This document shows, piece by piece, positions 42,399-53,587 of a DNA stretch of 64,000 nucleotides. Each line of letters opens with the position of its first letter. The stretch's first letter is position 1. The DNA comes from Suillus spraguei (lineage: Eukaryota > Basidiomycota > Agaricomycetes > Boletales > Suillaceae): positions 186,001-250,000 of the forward strand of contig JABCPU010000031.1 of the NCBI GenBank assembly GCA_016800925.1, in the 5' to 3' direction. Under the pieces are notes generated by a model. The model was given only the letters and a program-made list of their open reading frames with translations. It was not told where the DNA came from and ran no database searches. A program made the translations under genes and the position numbers.

Positions 42399-42860
42399 TT
42401 AACGTTCGGCCACGATGTGAATAGCTTCTTCAACATCGCTTTTAAAAGAATGGGGAAGCAACAGCATAGCGTAAGAACGAATGCGTTTTTGTAAATGTAA
42501 GATGCGCTGGCAGTATGTGATTTCTGTAGTTTCATTGATGGTAGTTTCGATGAGGGCGGCGGTGCAGATGATGTTAACGAGAAGTAAAGCTGGGAAGGCA
42601 CCTCTTTTGGTAAGGATTCTCTCAATTTTGAGAGCGTGTCCTGTGCATAGAAGGGCGGCTTCAATATAGGAGGTGTTGTCGATTTCGGTGGCAAGAGTTC
42701 CGTAATTTTCTGTGTCAGAGTCAGAGTCATTGTTGGCAATAGTGACGGGGGTGATGTATGCAGTGGGAAAGGACATTTCGAAAGGTGTTAGTTGATCAAG
42801 CGCTTGTGCAATCTGATTGACTGAAGAATAATCAGAGGGAGTGTTGCTTCTTATAAGCAT
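42399..42860 (-). CDS. ORF3a of copy B: small helical protein downstream of pol
   Basis: Opens with [16 protein letters not shown] at 42860, inside the last codons of the chromodomain frame (pol stop at 42832), so the two overlap by 29 nt in different frames; an internal Met ([11 protein letters not shown], 42776) is an alternative start. Conserved stretches: [53 protein letters not shown]. From the internal Met it is 125 residues in copies B and E, and the same span in C. It ends with TAA here but TGA in C and E at the same codon. Function unknown; not env-like (no signal peptide or transmembrane anchor evident). Confidence 0.65.
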   Translation of the reverse strand: MLIRSNTPSDYSSVNQIAQALDQLTPFEMSFPTAYITPVTIANNDSDSDTENYGTLATEIDNTSYIEAALLCTGHALKIERILTKRGAFPALLLVNIICTAALIETTINETTEITYCQRILHLQKRIRSYAMLLLPHSFKSDVEEAIHIVAER

Positions 42861-44172
42861 TCAGGATTCGAGCGGAGTTCTTCAAGTTCTTTTCTGGGAG
42901 CCACTCATTATCTCCTGATGAATATCCTTTCCAGGAAACAAGATAATGTCGGCGAATGCCAGTTCCTTTGTGTGAAAGAATTGCTTCTACTTTGTATTCT
43001 TCTTCTTCTTCAATAATATCAGGTGGTGGTTCAGGGAAGTTCGGACCATGTACGTCTGTTTCGCTAAGGACGATAAGACGGAAGCATGGAAAGTGGGATG
43101 AATTTTCCATTGCAAGGGGAGTTTTAGCATAAGTGTGATAGGTGATAAGACATTGATGATTGGGAAAGGTCTGTATTGCTTTGGTGCAAGTTTCCATGAT
43201 GGGAGTTTGAGTCTAAGATTGGCAGCGGATAGCCAGACCTTATCTCTGATCTTCCATGGGGTGTACTTTTCTCCTTGGTATTGTTTGGCCATTGTTTGCA
43301 TCGCAATGTTATGGCAGGCGATTGCTTCTTCTCTTATCTTCTGCTGCGGGGACAGATGAATCGGGGATTAGGTGGAGGATAGCACGTGGTTCATATCCCA
43401 TCATGAGATAGAAAGGTGATGCATTCCTTGCATCGTGTTTTGGGTGGTTGTGGACAGATTCGGCGATTGGTAGGTGTTCTATCCAATCTTCAGGGTTATT
43501 ACGGCAATAGATGCGCAGGTACGTTTCTAGCTCTTGATTGAGCTGCTCAGTTTGACCATCAGTCTGAGGATGATAAGCTGTAGATGGGGCGATGACGTAG
43601 TCGAGAAGTCGAGCAAGTTCTTTGGAGAAGCGAGATAGGAACTGCGGACCGCAATCAGAGATAACTTTGTCATGGAGTCCAAATCGACGATAAACATGTT
43701 TCAAGAAAAGTTTGGCGATGCTTTCGGAAGTGACAGTTTTCAGACAAGGGATAATAATTACCCCCTTCATTAGGCCATGGTCTACCACTACCATGATACT
43801 GTCAAAGCCTCCAGAGACAGGGAGGTCAGTGATAAGATCGACAGAGACCTGAGAAAAAGGTCGAGTCGCAGACAAAGCGATGGGGGCAAGCGGAGGTCGA
43901 ACAGGATGCGTATCCGCTTTCATTTGCTGACAAAGGGCGCAACCCTCTACATATTTCCGAATATAAGAGCCCATAGTGGGCCACCAGGCTTCCCGTTTGA
44001 TGAGTTCCTCAGTTTTGAATCTACTGGGATGTCCCGCAGTGGGATGATCATGATACCATTTCAGGATATCGGGACGATGTGCCGGTGGAATGTAGGCATG
44101 ATTCTTAAAATAGAGAATGTTCTCCTTAATTTGCCAATTGGAGAGTGCCGACTTCATGGGGGGAAGACACAC
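42832..44172 (-). pseudogene. Pol of copy B: integrase and chromodomain
   Basis: Zinc-binding H2C2 region (HRPDILKWYHDHPTAGH, CALCQQMKADTH). Integrase core with D in [11 protein letters not shown] in [20 protein letters not shown], and E in [21 protein letters not shown] frameshift near 43310 separates the core from the C-terminal part (PWKIRDKVWLSAANLRLKLP). The chromodomain follows: EEEYKVEAILSHKGTG, HYLVSWKGYSSGDNEWLPEK, NLKNSARILNAYKK. It keeps aromatic cage positions and presumably targets integration to marked chromatin. Pol ends at 42832. Confidence 0.87.
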
Positions 44173-44232
44173 GTCATCAAGGGCACTGGATGCGGTCTTG
44201 AAGACAGGGTCATTGAGGGGGTCAGAGGATGA

Positions 44233-45639
44233 TCAAACATCCTTCAGGTCGGTGTCAATAAGATGAACAAATAGAGCATCAGGGAGGAGAGTCTGGTCTT
44301 CATTATCGTCTTTGCCGGAGTCGTAGTCGGGTCGGCGAGATAGTGCATCAGGTACTGCGAGTTTAGTACCTGCAACGTGATGCAGTTCAATGTCATAAAT
44401 AGACAAAATCAGTTGCCAACGTGCTTTGTGATGGGTAAGCTTCTGTGCACTTCTAAAGTACAGAATATTCTTGTGGTCGGTGAATACCAGGATGGGGTGC
44501 GGGTTTTCTTCAAGATAATGACGCCATTCATTCAATGCCCAGATCACAGCAAGGAGTTCCCAGTCAAAGATCTGGTAATTGCGTTCTGCAGGGTTCAAAG
44601 ACTGTGAGAGATATGCGCATGGGTGATAAACACCATTCTCATCGGTCTGCAAGAGAACTCCGCCAGTTGCTACAAGCAAAGTGTCGGTAGCAATAGCAAT
44701 TTGTCAGGAAGGATCAGGGTTACAGAGTACCGGTTGGGATGTGAAGTGTTGTTTCAGTTCTTCGAAGGTGTCCATACATTCAGTTGACCAATCAAAGGCC
44801 TTATCTTTCTTTGTTAATTCGATAAGGGGTCGGGCGATGTCAGAGTAGTGGGAAATGAATGTGCAGTAGAAGTTGCAAAAACCGAGGAATGACCAGACTT
44901 CTTTTACAGATTTTGGTGTTGGCCATTCAGCGATTCCCTTGGTCTTGGCGGTATCCATAGCAACTTGTCCAGGGTGAATTATCATTCCGAGGTATTCCAC
45001 TTCTTCTGCATTGAAGGTGCATTTCTCCAGTTTCAGAAACAAATGTTCCTTTTGTATTTTCATCAAAACCCGTCTGGTTCGTTCGCGGTGTTCTGCCATT
45101 GTTGTAGAGAAAATCAGGATATCGTCCATGTAGATAACCATCCATCCTTCATTAATTTCTTGTTGGAAGGTATGATTCATGTATGCTTGGAAAGTTGCTG
45201 GGGAATTACAGAGGCCAAAGAACATGATGTTCGGTTCGAAGAGGCTGAATTCCGTGGTAAATGCTGCTTTCCAGCGATCATCGGGATGGATGCAAATGTT
45301 ATTATAACCGGACCGGATATCCATTTTCGTAAAGAACTGTGCATTGTGAAGGCGTACGATGAGGGAAATAGGGAGTGGGAGCAGATAAGCGTTCTTGACT
45401 GTCCAATCATTGATGTAGCAATAATCTTGACAGGGATGCAATTCTCCACTCTTCTTTGCCACAAAGAAGAAGCCACTAGCTTGGGGTGACTTCGATTCTG
45501 AGATGAAGCCTTTCGCAATGTTTTCGTCGATAAACGTTTTGACGGCAGCGCATTCTTTTTCCGATAATGGGTAAACCTTAGATGTGCGAGGAATAAAACT
45601 GGGTTTAGTATCAATCCGATGATCAATACCAGGGCGTTC
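44233..45639 (-). pseudogene. Pol of copy B: reverse transcriptase and RNase H
   Basis: The RT reads [40 protein letters not shown] and GWMVIYMDDILIFSTTMAEH (YMDD catalytic motif), then the thumb/connection (LEKCTFNAEEVEYLGMIIHP, KEVWSFLGFCNFYCTFISHY). A stop after CNPDPS (about 44704) precedes RNase H ([69 protein letters not shown]). A second stop lies near 44233. RT is cut at its N-terminus by the solo LTR ending at 45640. Confidence 0.88.
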
Positions 45640-46383
45640 TGTTAAGACCATACTCAAAGGTAGAGAGATCTGAAGGGCTTTGGCCTCAGTTTGTGCACTG
45701 TGCCCCTTTCCCGAGTAATGCCCCTTATTTCAGGGAGAAGTTATACGTCTGAAGATCCGGAAGGAGTTGCATGACAGGTCCGGACATCCGAAGGTTATCC
45801 GGAATGTAGGAATAGAACGAAGATTAAGACTAGCTTCGGAACAAATTCCTAACTAGAAATTAGCAGAGATAGACTATCTGAAGATAGAGTTGGAGATATA
45901 GACTATAGGAATCAATCCCAGTTTCGGAAGATGACTTAGAGCGGAGAGTGGCTCAAGTCCGGAGGAAGCAGAATGAGCAGAATCTAAGATGATATTCGAA
46001 CTAAGGTTCTACGGAGATTTACAAGTGGTTTATATACTGTAAGTATCTAAGACAGATAATCAACAAGTCTGGGACTGAGGGCTATGCACGAAGTGTAACG
46101 GAAGTCTATTAGTTAATGCACAGCAGATCAGTAAGCACAAATCGGAAATGAACACAGGTAATGGATCAGTGACGCAGGACGGAAATATACACAGCCGGAA
46201 TACTGGAAACAGGAGGAATGCTGAAAGGAGATAGACGCAGATATACACAAGGGAGTTAAGGTGCGAGAAGTGAGCACATCCGGATGGGTGGTCCGGACAG
46301 AATCTGTGGACCGGACAGATATGGAATCGATCAGATCTGATCGGATATGGTCAGATCTGAGATTAGAAGTATGGCATATGACA
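45640..46383 (-). repeat. Solo LTR, family L2 (744 bp), nested in pol of copy B
   Basis: TG...CA on minus (starts TGTCATATG, ends TCTTAACA), flanked by cgttc (45635-45639) and cattc (46384-46388), a 5-bp duplicate with one change. Copy A shows the uninterrupted site (gcgttcagggggtag, about 296-310). Inverted relative of 34536-35304. Confidence 0.93.
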
Positions 46384-47695
46384 CATTCAGGGGGTAGTTT
46401 GTTTAGTCCGTCTTTATCTTTAGCAAAGACATCCGCAAAGTCGTGCAAGTATTCCGGGACCAATTCTTCAAAGGATTTCTTTTTCTTCTCCTTCTCATCC
46501 GTAGCAAATTCCTGAGCTTTATTGCTATATTTCAGAGGAGGAAGGGAGATTGTGGAGTAGTTGGGGATTTGTTCGAGTCGGGAAGTTCCATCACGTGTGA
46601 GGGGTGTCTCCATGGATACTTCTTCGATGATTCTCATACTAACTCCATCCGTGTCATATTCCACAAGGAATTCTCCATCTCCAAGTTCGTAAGAGGAAAT
46701 TTCACATACTGCTGGCGCATGCCAGACATCATGCATAGTGTTGAATTGGTCATCATCCTCTGTTGGGATCAATGAGGGCATGGGTTCTTCTTTGTCGGGG
46801 ATTTCTTCAATTGAAGCTGAAGGAGTATGTTGAAGAATCTTCGGGGGAATGTAGAACTTGGATAGTTTTGGTACATTTGTATCTCGTCCAGGGATTTATT
46901 CTTCCGCTTTTCTTTCCCATACTTCTGTTCTTCTATTGGCCGTTGCTCAATAGGTTCTGGTCTGGTCCAATACTCGGGCTTGGATCCATTCCTGTGCTTT
47001 TCTGTGCGGGGAATCGGTGATACTGCTTGTGGCAGTTGTACATGGGGAGTAGGGTTTGTTGTACATGGCATTCATACTTCAGGTTCAGGGTCTCTTGGAA
47101 TGTAAATGGGAGAGGCAACTAGAGATCTCGGAAGTTGTGAATGTTGCCATTTCATGGGATGGCAATGGAAGGCTGGGGGTAGCCCGTTCTTCTTCCAATT
47201 GGTATCTAAGTCGATTTCAATTTCATCTGATTTCGTCGTACGAGGGAGGGCGAGTGTTTCAGTGGCCCAATCTATGCTTGGGTTCATTGCGCGTAACCAC
47301 GGAATCTCCAGAAGGATTTGATCTCTTCGTCCTAGTTTAGTGATATTGAATTTTCCATACATGGTTCATTCGTCAATTTTGACCACTAGGAGACAGTAGT
47401 GCATGATCGGCCCTCCTTTAATAAGAGTTCCATCTGCTGTAGTAACTCAAAATGGTGTTTTGAGTTTTCATCGTGTGATTTGATGGAGTTTCACAAACTC
47501 CTCAGAGATGAATGTTCCTGCTGCGCCCGAATCAATAACAGCGGTGGTGTCGACGGATTTTAAACGTGTATGCGAGTGAAGGGTGATAGGAATATGGAGT
47601 TCTTTTCTTTCACCTACAGCACGTACAAGCCTTAGTAATATATTTGGAGAAACATACGTCGAATCTTTGTTTCTCCAATTTAAAAATCCTCAATA
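46384..47695 (-). pseudogene. Pol of copy B: protease and linker
   Basis: The protease has conserved flanks of VIDSGAAGTF (about 47525) with several stops (for example after VTT). It ends with the family TGA at KIDE, after which MYGKFNITKLGRRDQILL at 47362 continues. The linker holds HVQLPQAVSPIPRTEKHRNG and a Glu/Lys-rich stretch, then FEELVPEYLHDFADVFAKDK up to the solo LTR. Damaged but collinear with copies A and C. Confidence 0.82.
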
Positions 47696-48516
47696 AGCCA
47701 CCTCACCGTTTCTTCTTCTTCTTCATCTTTAACCTCGGTTTGACGGAGCGGAGTTTTCTTCTTTCTTTCAGGACAGTTATGAATACGGTGTCCAGTCTTC
47801 TTGCATCCGAAGCATTGTCCCTTTTTCATACATTCGGATCTCTCCATATCGGAGATTCAGTCTACAATCATTGCATTTGGATCACGATTGGGTGTGTAAC
47901 ACGCGTTTCCATAGTTCTTCTTCTTTTGCTGTGGAGCATGACGTGCTCATAGCGCTAGAAGGCGGTGGTGGGCGTTGTCAATGGAAACGCATTGCAGTAC
48001 AACGTTACGGAATATCTCTGAGACATCTCCTGGTGCGAAAAGCTTGGTTAGGATACCTAAGTTGAGGCCATCTTGGAAGAATTGAATCTTTGTGGCATCG
48101 TCGGTAATGTGAGCCTTGGCTGCAAGTGCCTCAAAGTCAGCGATATAGGTATGAAGATCACCGCTTCCTTGTTTGAGGTCCCTGAGCTTTGTTAATGTGG
48201 TCCCTCTGGTATCCACTGGTTCGAAAGCTTCATTGAAGCTTTTCATAAAATCCTTTAATGTCCCATAACCAACCTTTGTTCCAGAGGAGTTGGTTGACTG
48301 GGCATGAGCAAGGAATTGTTCTTTCCAAGATTTGACGTTCTTCTCAGTCATGAATGATGTAATGAAAATGATCTTCTGCTTGTTGGTGGTGTAGAGCTTT
48401 TCATTGATGTCAAAGCATAGAGTGCATGATTGGATGAACTCTAGAGAGTTGTTGCGATCTCCATCGAAACCGGTTGGAAGACCGATTTTATATTCAAATT
48501 CTTTGGTGGTCGTCAT
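47692..48516 (-). pseudogene. Gag of copy B, interrupted
   Basis: The ATG at 48516 (MTTTKEFEYKIGLPTGFDGD) runs to a stop at 47947 (HHRLLAL). The frame then continues through ARHAPQQKKKNYGNACYTP, a further stop, and the knuckle CFGCKKTGHRIHNC to IEDF and TAA. The T5 run before that final stop is conserved, but the stop is TAA instead of TGA. Confidence 0.87.
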
Positions 48517-48631
48517 GATGATGATTTGTCTGGTGAGTTATACTTTCTCGGTGCCTACACGCGCTGTCTTGTTGTCCATTAGGGCTTTATCAGGGTTCAG
48601 GGTTGAGGACTGGGTAGTCGACGATCAGGTG

Positions 48632-48644
48632 GACTTTAATCTTT
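48632..48644 (-). promoter_or_regulatory. Putative self-primer binding site, copy B
   Basis: gactttaatctt at 48632-48643 is the exact reverse complement of aagattaaagtc at 48905-48916 in the adjacent LTR (12 of 12), again starting about 35 nt after the LTR TATA box in sense orientation. Same layout as copy A. Confidence 0.6.
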
Positions 48645-49120
48645 TGTTATGAACTGGGGTGGCATCACCAGTGACAGTGAAAAGACACAGACAGTCTGCT
48701 GGGAAGTTCTACAATGTCTAAAAGAAGACAAGGTGAAAGTACAAGGAACGCGTTCCGAGTACTATCAAGGGTTTGACCTCAAAGACAAGTCTAAGAGATT
48801 CTGCGAGAATAGAGACTAAGGCTAAGGAGTGCTTAGACTTAGAGACAATTCAAGACGACTTAGGTTGGAGACCTAAGCGAAAGATGTTCCAGGTAAAACC
48901 CAGTAAGATTAAAGTCAAGTATACAAGCATAGTACAATGTGCTTAAATAGGCCAATATGTGCGCACGGACCAAAAGAGATGTGAGAATGAATGTATATGC
49001 ATATCCAAAGAAGGAAGGCAACTATAGTACAGATGCGTTGAGCATGAGTCAGAGTCACATTACATAATATACAAAGTAAAGGAGATGAGAAAATGAATAG
49101 GGGCACGTACGACTGTAACA
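48645..49120 (-). repeat. 5' LTR of chromovirus copy B
   Basis: 476 bp, TG...CA. TATTTAAG box at about 48943-48950 (minus strand), predicted RNA start ACTTTAATCTT at 48915-48905. Followed outward by GGTAA. Confidence 0.95.
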
Positions 49121-50939
49121 GGTAACAAGTGGTCTTGGAGTACTTAATACCATGTTGCCATGCATCTACCAAATCATTCATGAGCAGTCAGATGTAGTGG
49201 TTGAGATTCTCCAGTGATGGCTGCTTTGGACCTGGGATGATACCTGCAAGATACATATTCTCCGACTTGTATCTGATATCCAAACATGCCATAGAGATGA
49301 TTTTGCATGATATACTAGCTCCATGGATATTCAGACCTTCCAGATTGAGAAAATCCATGTGAAGAGCAAAGGCATAGTATCCTTCTTCCCCTCTATCAAC
49401 AAAAAGTGAACCTGCCTGAGGACCACTGAATTGACAGAGAAATTGAGCTTCAAAGGGGTTTTTGACGAAGGACAGATGGGGGGAATTGATGGAATCCATG
49501 AGGTCATCGCATGCCTGATCCATCATGGCTTCAATATCTCTATGAGCAAGGAGACTGGACAGATAATCTTTAAAGTCATGGTACATGAAAGTCTTCCTAG
49601 GTCGGCGTGCTCCATCATCACCAACAAGCAAAGCCTTGCCACATTCAGTCATGGGTGTAGGACAATGTGTGCACCATTCAGGATATATTGGAGTCATTGA
49701 GCCTACCACATAAGTTGGTGTGTAGGTGCAGTGGCAGCTGCAGATGGCATACAGGACTGTTTTTGCCTTGAGATGGAATCTGGCCTCAGCGCTTTCTGAG
49801 GTCACTGGGATCTGCTTTAAGATATATGTGTGGGAGGGGCTAAGGCTGCTGTCTGACCTCCGGAATGTGAGAAACAGCATGATGAAAATGATCTTCATGA
49901 TCAAGTCACAGCTACTCCTGCCGACCCCTAAGATGACTCTGCATGTAACACCAAGGAAGAGCACAATTTGAGTGATTTTGTCTAAATCATTGACCAGAGC
50001 TTGAGGGAGAGTGTCTCCTGAATGATAAGCAAAGAAACTACCATGATGGTGCTCACTTACCAGTATTAATTTTGACGGGCCCATTATTGCATGGCTTGTA
50101 ATTGCTGAACTGGGCTGCCAATATATTTATCTGTGATTCGATCATCTTCTTTCATGCAATTATGCTATCAGTTTGCAGATGGATGTTTTGCACAGCTTTA
50201 CGGAGTACATGTAACTTGTGGCCAATATGATCAATGCTACCAGAATGCAGCAATAAGCAAAAGCACTGCTGAATCTGGGAATCAATGTTATTAAGGATAA
50301 CCAATGCCTTTGCGGTACATCAATTGCATCCCTATCTGGAGACAGGTACTGCATCAGGTTTTGAAGTATCCATGGTGAGGGACAAGTCGTCGATGATAGG
50401 TAATCAACCAGGAATGAGCTCAGCAGTACAAACCATTGAGCTCGAGGGAAGTATATTTGTGGAAAGGGTCAAGCAACTAAGATCATTGGCGATGGTGGGG
50501 ACTGAGGATGTGTAGTCTGCGATGGTGCATGCGGAAAGATCGGTGGCAACAGAATCTACATCAATGATTCCACTGCTATGTTCCACTTTTACACACAGGA
50601 TATGGGATGCAATTGAACATTCAGCCATAAGCACTCCTTTTGGTGTGCCATTTTCGTTGTATCCCCCTTTGCCAATGCACTCCTCGCACATGCATCATTT
50701 GAGTGTTACATGGGCCATGGGCATGAAGAGTTAGGGAGGTTGGTGACCTGGTGACTGCAAGTTAGTAGATCCTAGTATAGCAGAACTTAAATGAGAAAAA
50801 AACATGGGCAAAATGGAGCAACTCATGAACAAGGCATTGTCAGAGACAACTGTTAAGCGAAGTACAAGGTACTTGCCTGTATTTACACTATTCGGGTGCA
50901 GGACAAAAGACAATAAGATAATACATACCGTAATTTAGA

Positions 50940-51156
50940 TCTGCTCAATAGTCAGAGCAGTTGAGTTAATGGGTGGATTGGGTGACACCTATGCTGTGTA
51001 TAACCCCTTCCATGGGCCATGAACGATGAGCTCGATAGTACAAACTATCAGGCTGGAAGTGCACCTCCATCTATTGGCCATATTGTTTTTTACCTAGGCT
51101 TGCACTTGTGTGGATGACCAATTGGTCGTTCACAGACCCTACGTACATTCTAGCAG
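50940..51156 (-). repeat. Upstream flank of tnp2 gene with one inverted copy of the 73-bp repeat
   Basis: gttaatgggtggattgggtg, acacctatgctgtgtataac and gatagtacaaacta match, in inverted orientation, the tandem unit at 58165-58430. Its position just outside the tnp2 gene suggests CACTA subterminal sequence; no CACTA terminus was located. Confidence 0.5.
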
Positions 51157-51587
51157 TGTTACAATTGTACGTGCCCCTATTCATTTTCCTTTGTTTCCTT
51201 ACTTGTATATCATGTCACATGACTCTGACTCATATGCTCAACGCATCTGTACTATAGTTGCCTTCCTTCTTTGGATATGCATATACATTCATTCTCACAT
51301 CTCTTTTGGTCCGTGCGCACATATTGGCCTATTTAAGCACATTGTACTATGCTTGTATACTTGACTTTAATCTTACTGGGTTTTACCTGGAACATCTTTC
51401 GCTTAGGTCTCCAACCTAAGTCGTCTTGAATTGTCTCTAAGTCTAAGCACTCCTTAGCCTTAGTCTCTATTCTCGCAGAATCTCTTAGACTTGTCTTTGA
51501 GGTCAAACCCTTGATCATACTCAGAACGCGTTCCTTGTACTTTCACCTTGTCCTCTTTTGGACATTGTAAGAACTTCCCAGCAGACC
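51157..51587 (+). repeat. Truncated 5' LTR of copy C
   Basis: tgttacaattgtacgtgccc to cagcagacc, fused directly to internal gag sequence. The deletion removed the LTR end, the primer-binding site and the gag start. TATTTAAGCAC and ACTTTAATCTT are present at the usual spacing (about 51330-51375). Confidence 0.9.
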
Positions 51588-52188
51588 ATAGTTGGTTATG
51601 GGACAATGGTGGATTTTATGAAAAGCTTCAAAGAAGCTTTCGATCCAGTGGATACCAAAGGAACTGCACTTACAAAACTCAGGGATCTCAAACAAGGAAG
51701 CGGAGATCTTCACACTTACATCGCTGATTTTGAGGCACTTGCAGCCAAGGCTCATATCAACGATAATGCAATGAAGATCCAATTCTTCCAAGATGGCCTG
51801 AATTGGGGCATCCTTACAAAGCTTTTCACGCTAGGAGATGTCTTGGAGGTATTCAGGGATGTTGTGCTGCAATGTGTTTCAATTGACAACTCCCACCATC
51901 GCCTCCAAGCCATGAGGGCACGTCATGCTCCACAACAAAAGAAGAAGAACTATGGAAATGCACGTTACATACCAAACCATTATTCCAATGCAATGGTCGT
52001 AGATCGAATCTCCGATGTGGAGAGATCCGAATGCATGAAGAAGGGACAATGCTTCGGATGCAAGAAGACAGGACATCGCATTTATAATTGCCCTGACAGA
52101 AAGAAGAAGACCCCGCTCTGACAAACTGAAGTCAAAGAAGAAGAAGAAGACGAAGAAACTGTAAGGCAGATTGTCAAGGATTTTTGAC
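51588..52188 (+). pseudogene. Gag of copy C, N-terminally truncated
   Basis: Starts in VGYGTMVDFMKSFKEAFDPV and runs through the capsid-type region to CFGCKKTGHRIYNC. TGA at 52121-52123 replaces the CGA codon of copy A (KTPLRQTE becomes KTPL stop). It resumes to VKDF and the family TGA after the T5 run. Confidence 0.87.
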
Positions 52189-53587
52189 TTGGAGAAACAA
52201 AGATTCAACATATGTTTCTCCCAATGTATTACTAAGACTTGTACGCACTGTAGGTGAAAGAAAAGAACTTCGTGTCCCTATCACCCTTCACTCGCATACT
52301 CACTTAAAATCCGTCGACACCACTGCCGTTATTGATTCAGGAGCGGCAGGAACGTTCATTTCCGAAGAGTTTGTGAAACTCCATCAAATCACATGACGAA
52401 AACTCAAAACACCATTTCGAGTCACTACGGCAAATGGAACTCTTATCAAAGGAGGACCGATTACACACTACTGTCTCCTAGTAGTCAAAATCGATGAATG
52501 AACCATGTATGGAAAATTCAACATCACCAAACTAGGAAGAAGAGATCAAATCCTTCTGGGAATTCCGTGGTTACGCACAATGAACCCAAGTATAGATTGG
52601 ACCGCTGAAACACTAGTCCTTCCCCGAACAACGAAATCGGATGAAATAGAAGTTGATATGGATGTGGATCGGAAGAAGAATGGATTGCCCTCAGCCTTCA
52701 ATTGTCATCCTAAAAAATGGCAACATTCCCGACTTCCAAAATCCCTTGTGATCCCTTCTATTCCAAACAACCCCGAACCAGAAGTACAAACTCCGAGCAC
52801 CATTGACCCTACTCCCCATGTACAATTACCGCAAGCAGTATCACCAATTCCCCGCGCAGAAAAGCGCAAGAATGAATCTGAGCCCGAACATCAGATCGGC
52901 CAAGAACCTATAGAGCAACGACCAATAGAAGAACAGAAGTATGGGAAAAGAAAAGCAGAAGAAGAGATCCCTGGACGGGATACAAATGTACCAAAATTAT
53001 TATCCAAGTTTTATGTTCCCCCGAAAACTCTTCAACATATTCCCTCGGCTTCAATTGAGGAAACCCCCGATGAAGAAGAACCCGTGCCCTTGTTGATCCC
53101 AACAGAGGATGATGACCAATTCAACACAATGCAAGACGTCTGGCATGCGCCAGAAGTACGTGAAGTTTCTTCTTATGAACTAGGGGATGGAGAATTTCTT
53201 GTGGAATACGATACTGATGGAGTTAACATGAGAATCATAGAAGAAGTATCCATGGATACACCCCTGACACATGATGGAACTTCTCGACTCAAACAACTCC
53301 CCAATTACTCCACAAATCCCCTTCCTCCTCCGAAATACAGTAACAAAGCTCAGGAATTCGCCACAGATGAGAAGGAAAAGAAAAAGAAAACTTTCGAAGA
53401 ATTGGTCCCGGACTATTTGCACAACTTTGCAGACGTCTTTGCTAAAGACAGATTAAACAAACTACCCCCTGAACGCCCTGGCATTGATCATCGGATCGAT
53501 ACTAAACCCGGTTTTATTCCCCGCACATCTAAAGTTTACCCGCTATCGGAAAAAGAATGCGCTGCCTGTCAAAACATTTATCGATGA
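52184..53587 (+). pseudogene. Pol of copy C: protease and linker
   Basis: Protease VIDSGAAGTFISEEFVKL, then a CGA-to-TGA stop (HQIT stop). TANGTLIKGGPITHYCLLVV leads to the family TGA (52499-52501), with ATG at 52505 (MYGKFNITKLGRRDQILLGI). The linker is complete (PSTIDPTPHVQLPQAVSPIP, KRKAEEEIPGRD, DDQFNTMQDVWHAPEV). It ends in RT N-terminal sequence, where an insertion after KECAA shifts the frame. Confidence 0.88.

Larger units (their letters stand above)
40795..49120 (-). mobile_element. Full-length Ty3/gypsy chromovirus copy B, TSD GGTAA (8,326 bp)
   Basis: Two 476-bp LTRs (40795-41270 and 48645-49120) differ at only about eight sites. The flanks are GGTAA at 40790-40794 and 49121-49125. 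The interior on minus holds gag, protease-linker, RT, RNase H, integrase, chromodomain, ORF3a, ORF3b and a polypurine tract. It includes a 744-bp solo LTR of another family, so the element proper is about 7.58 kb. Stops in gag, ORF3b and between RT and RNase H mean this copy cannot move on its own. Confidence 0.95.
38830..50705 (-). pseudogene. tnp2-type (CACTA/EnSpm) transposase gene split by chromovirus B
   Basis: The minus-strand gene runs from about 50705 to 49121 and resumes at 40794-38830. N-terminal zinc block: CEECIGKGGYNENGTPKGVL. Middle: CHCTYTPTYVVGSMTPIYPE, RPRKTFMYHDFKDYLSSLLA, CDDLMDSINSPHLSFVKNPF and MYLAGIIPGPKQPSLENLNH. After the insertion: PAARHIASMAGV, CSACNCYHRSTCGRVDFEKW, SKLWCLPYWDPSQM. 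The C-terminal part (39900-38840) has the tnp2 C-terminal region (HHASFHIYDYLLLFWPAHLW, GELENTMLLSYVKAARLCCW). The junction codons (TGT TAC C | CC GAT) join exactly when the 8.3-kb insert and one GGTAA are removed. There are several stops. The 3' end abuts the R4 palindrome. Confidence 0.87.

Noticed and set aside
41271..42860. ORF3a/ORF3b as an envelope gene
   Set aside because: No signal peptide, transmembrane anchor or furin-type site; instead coiled coil and CCHC zinc knuckles.
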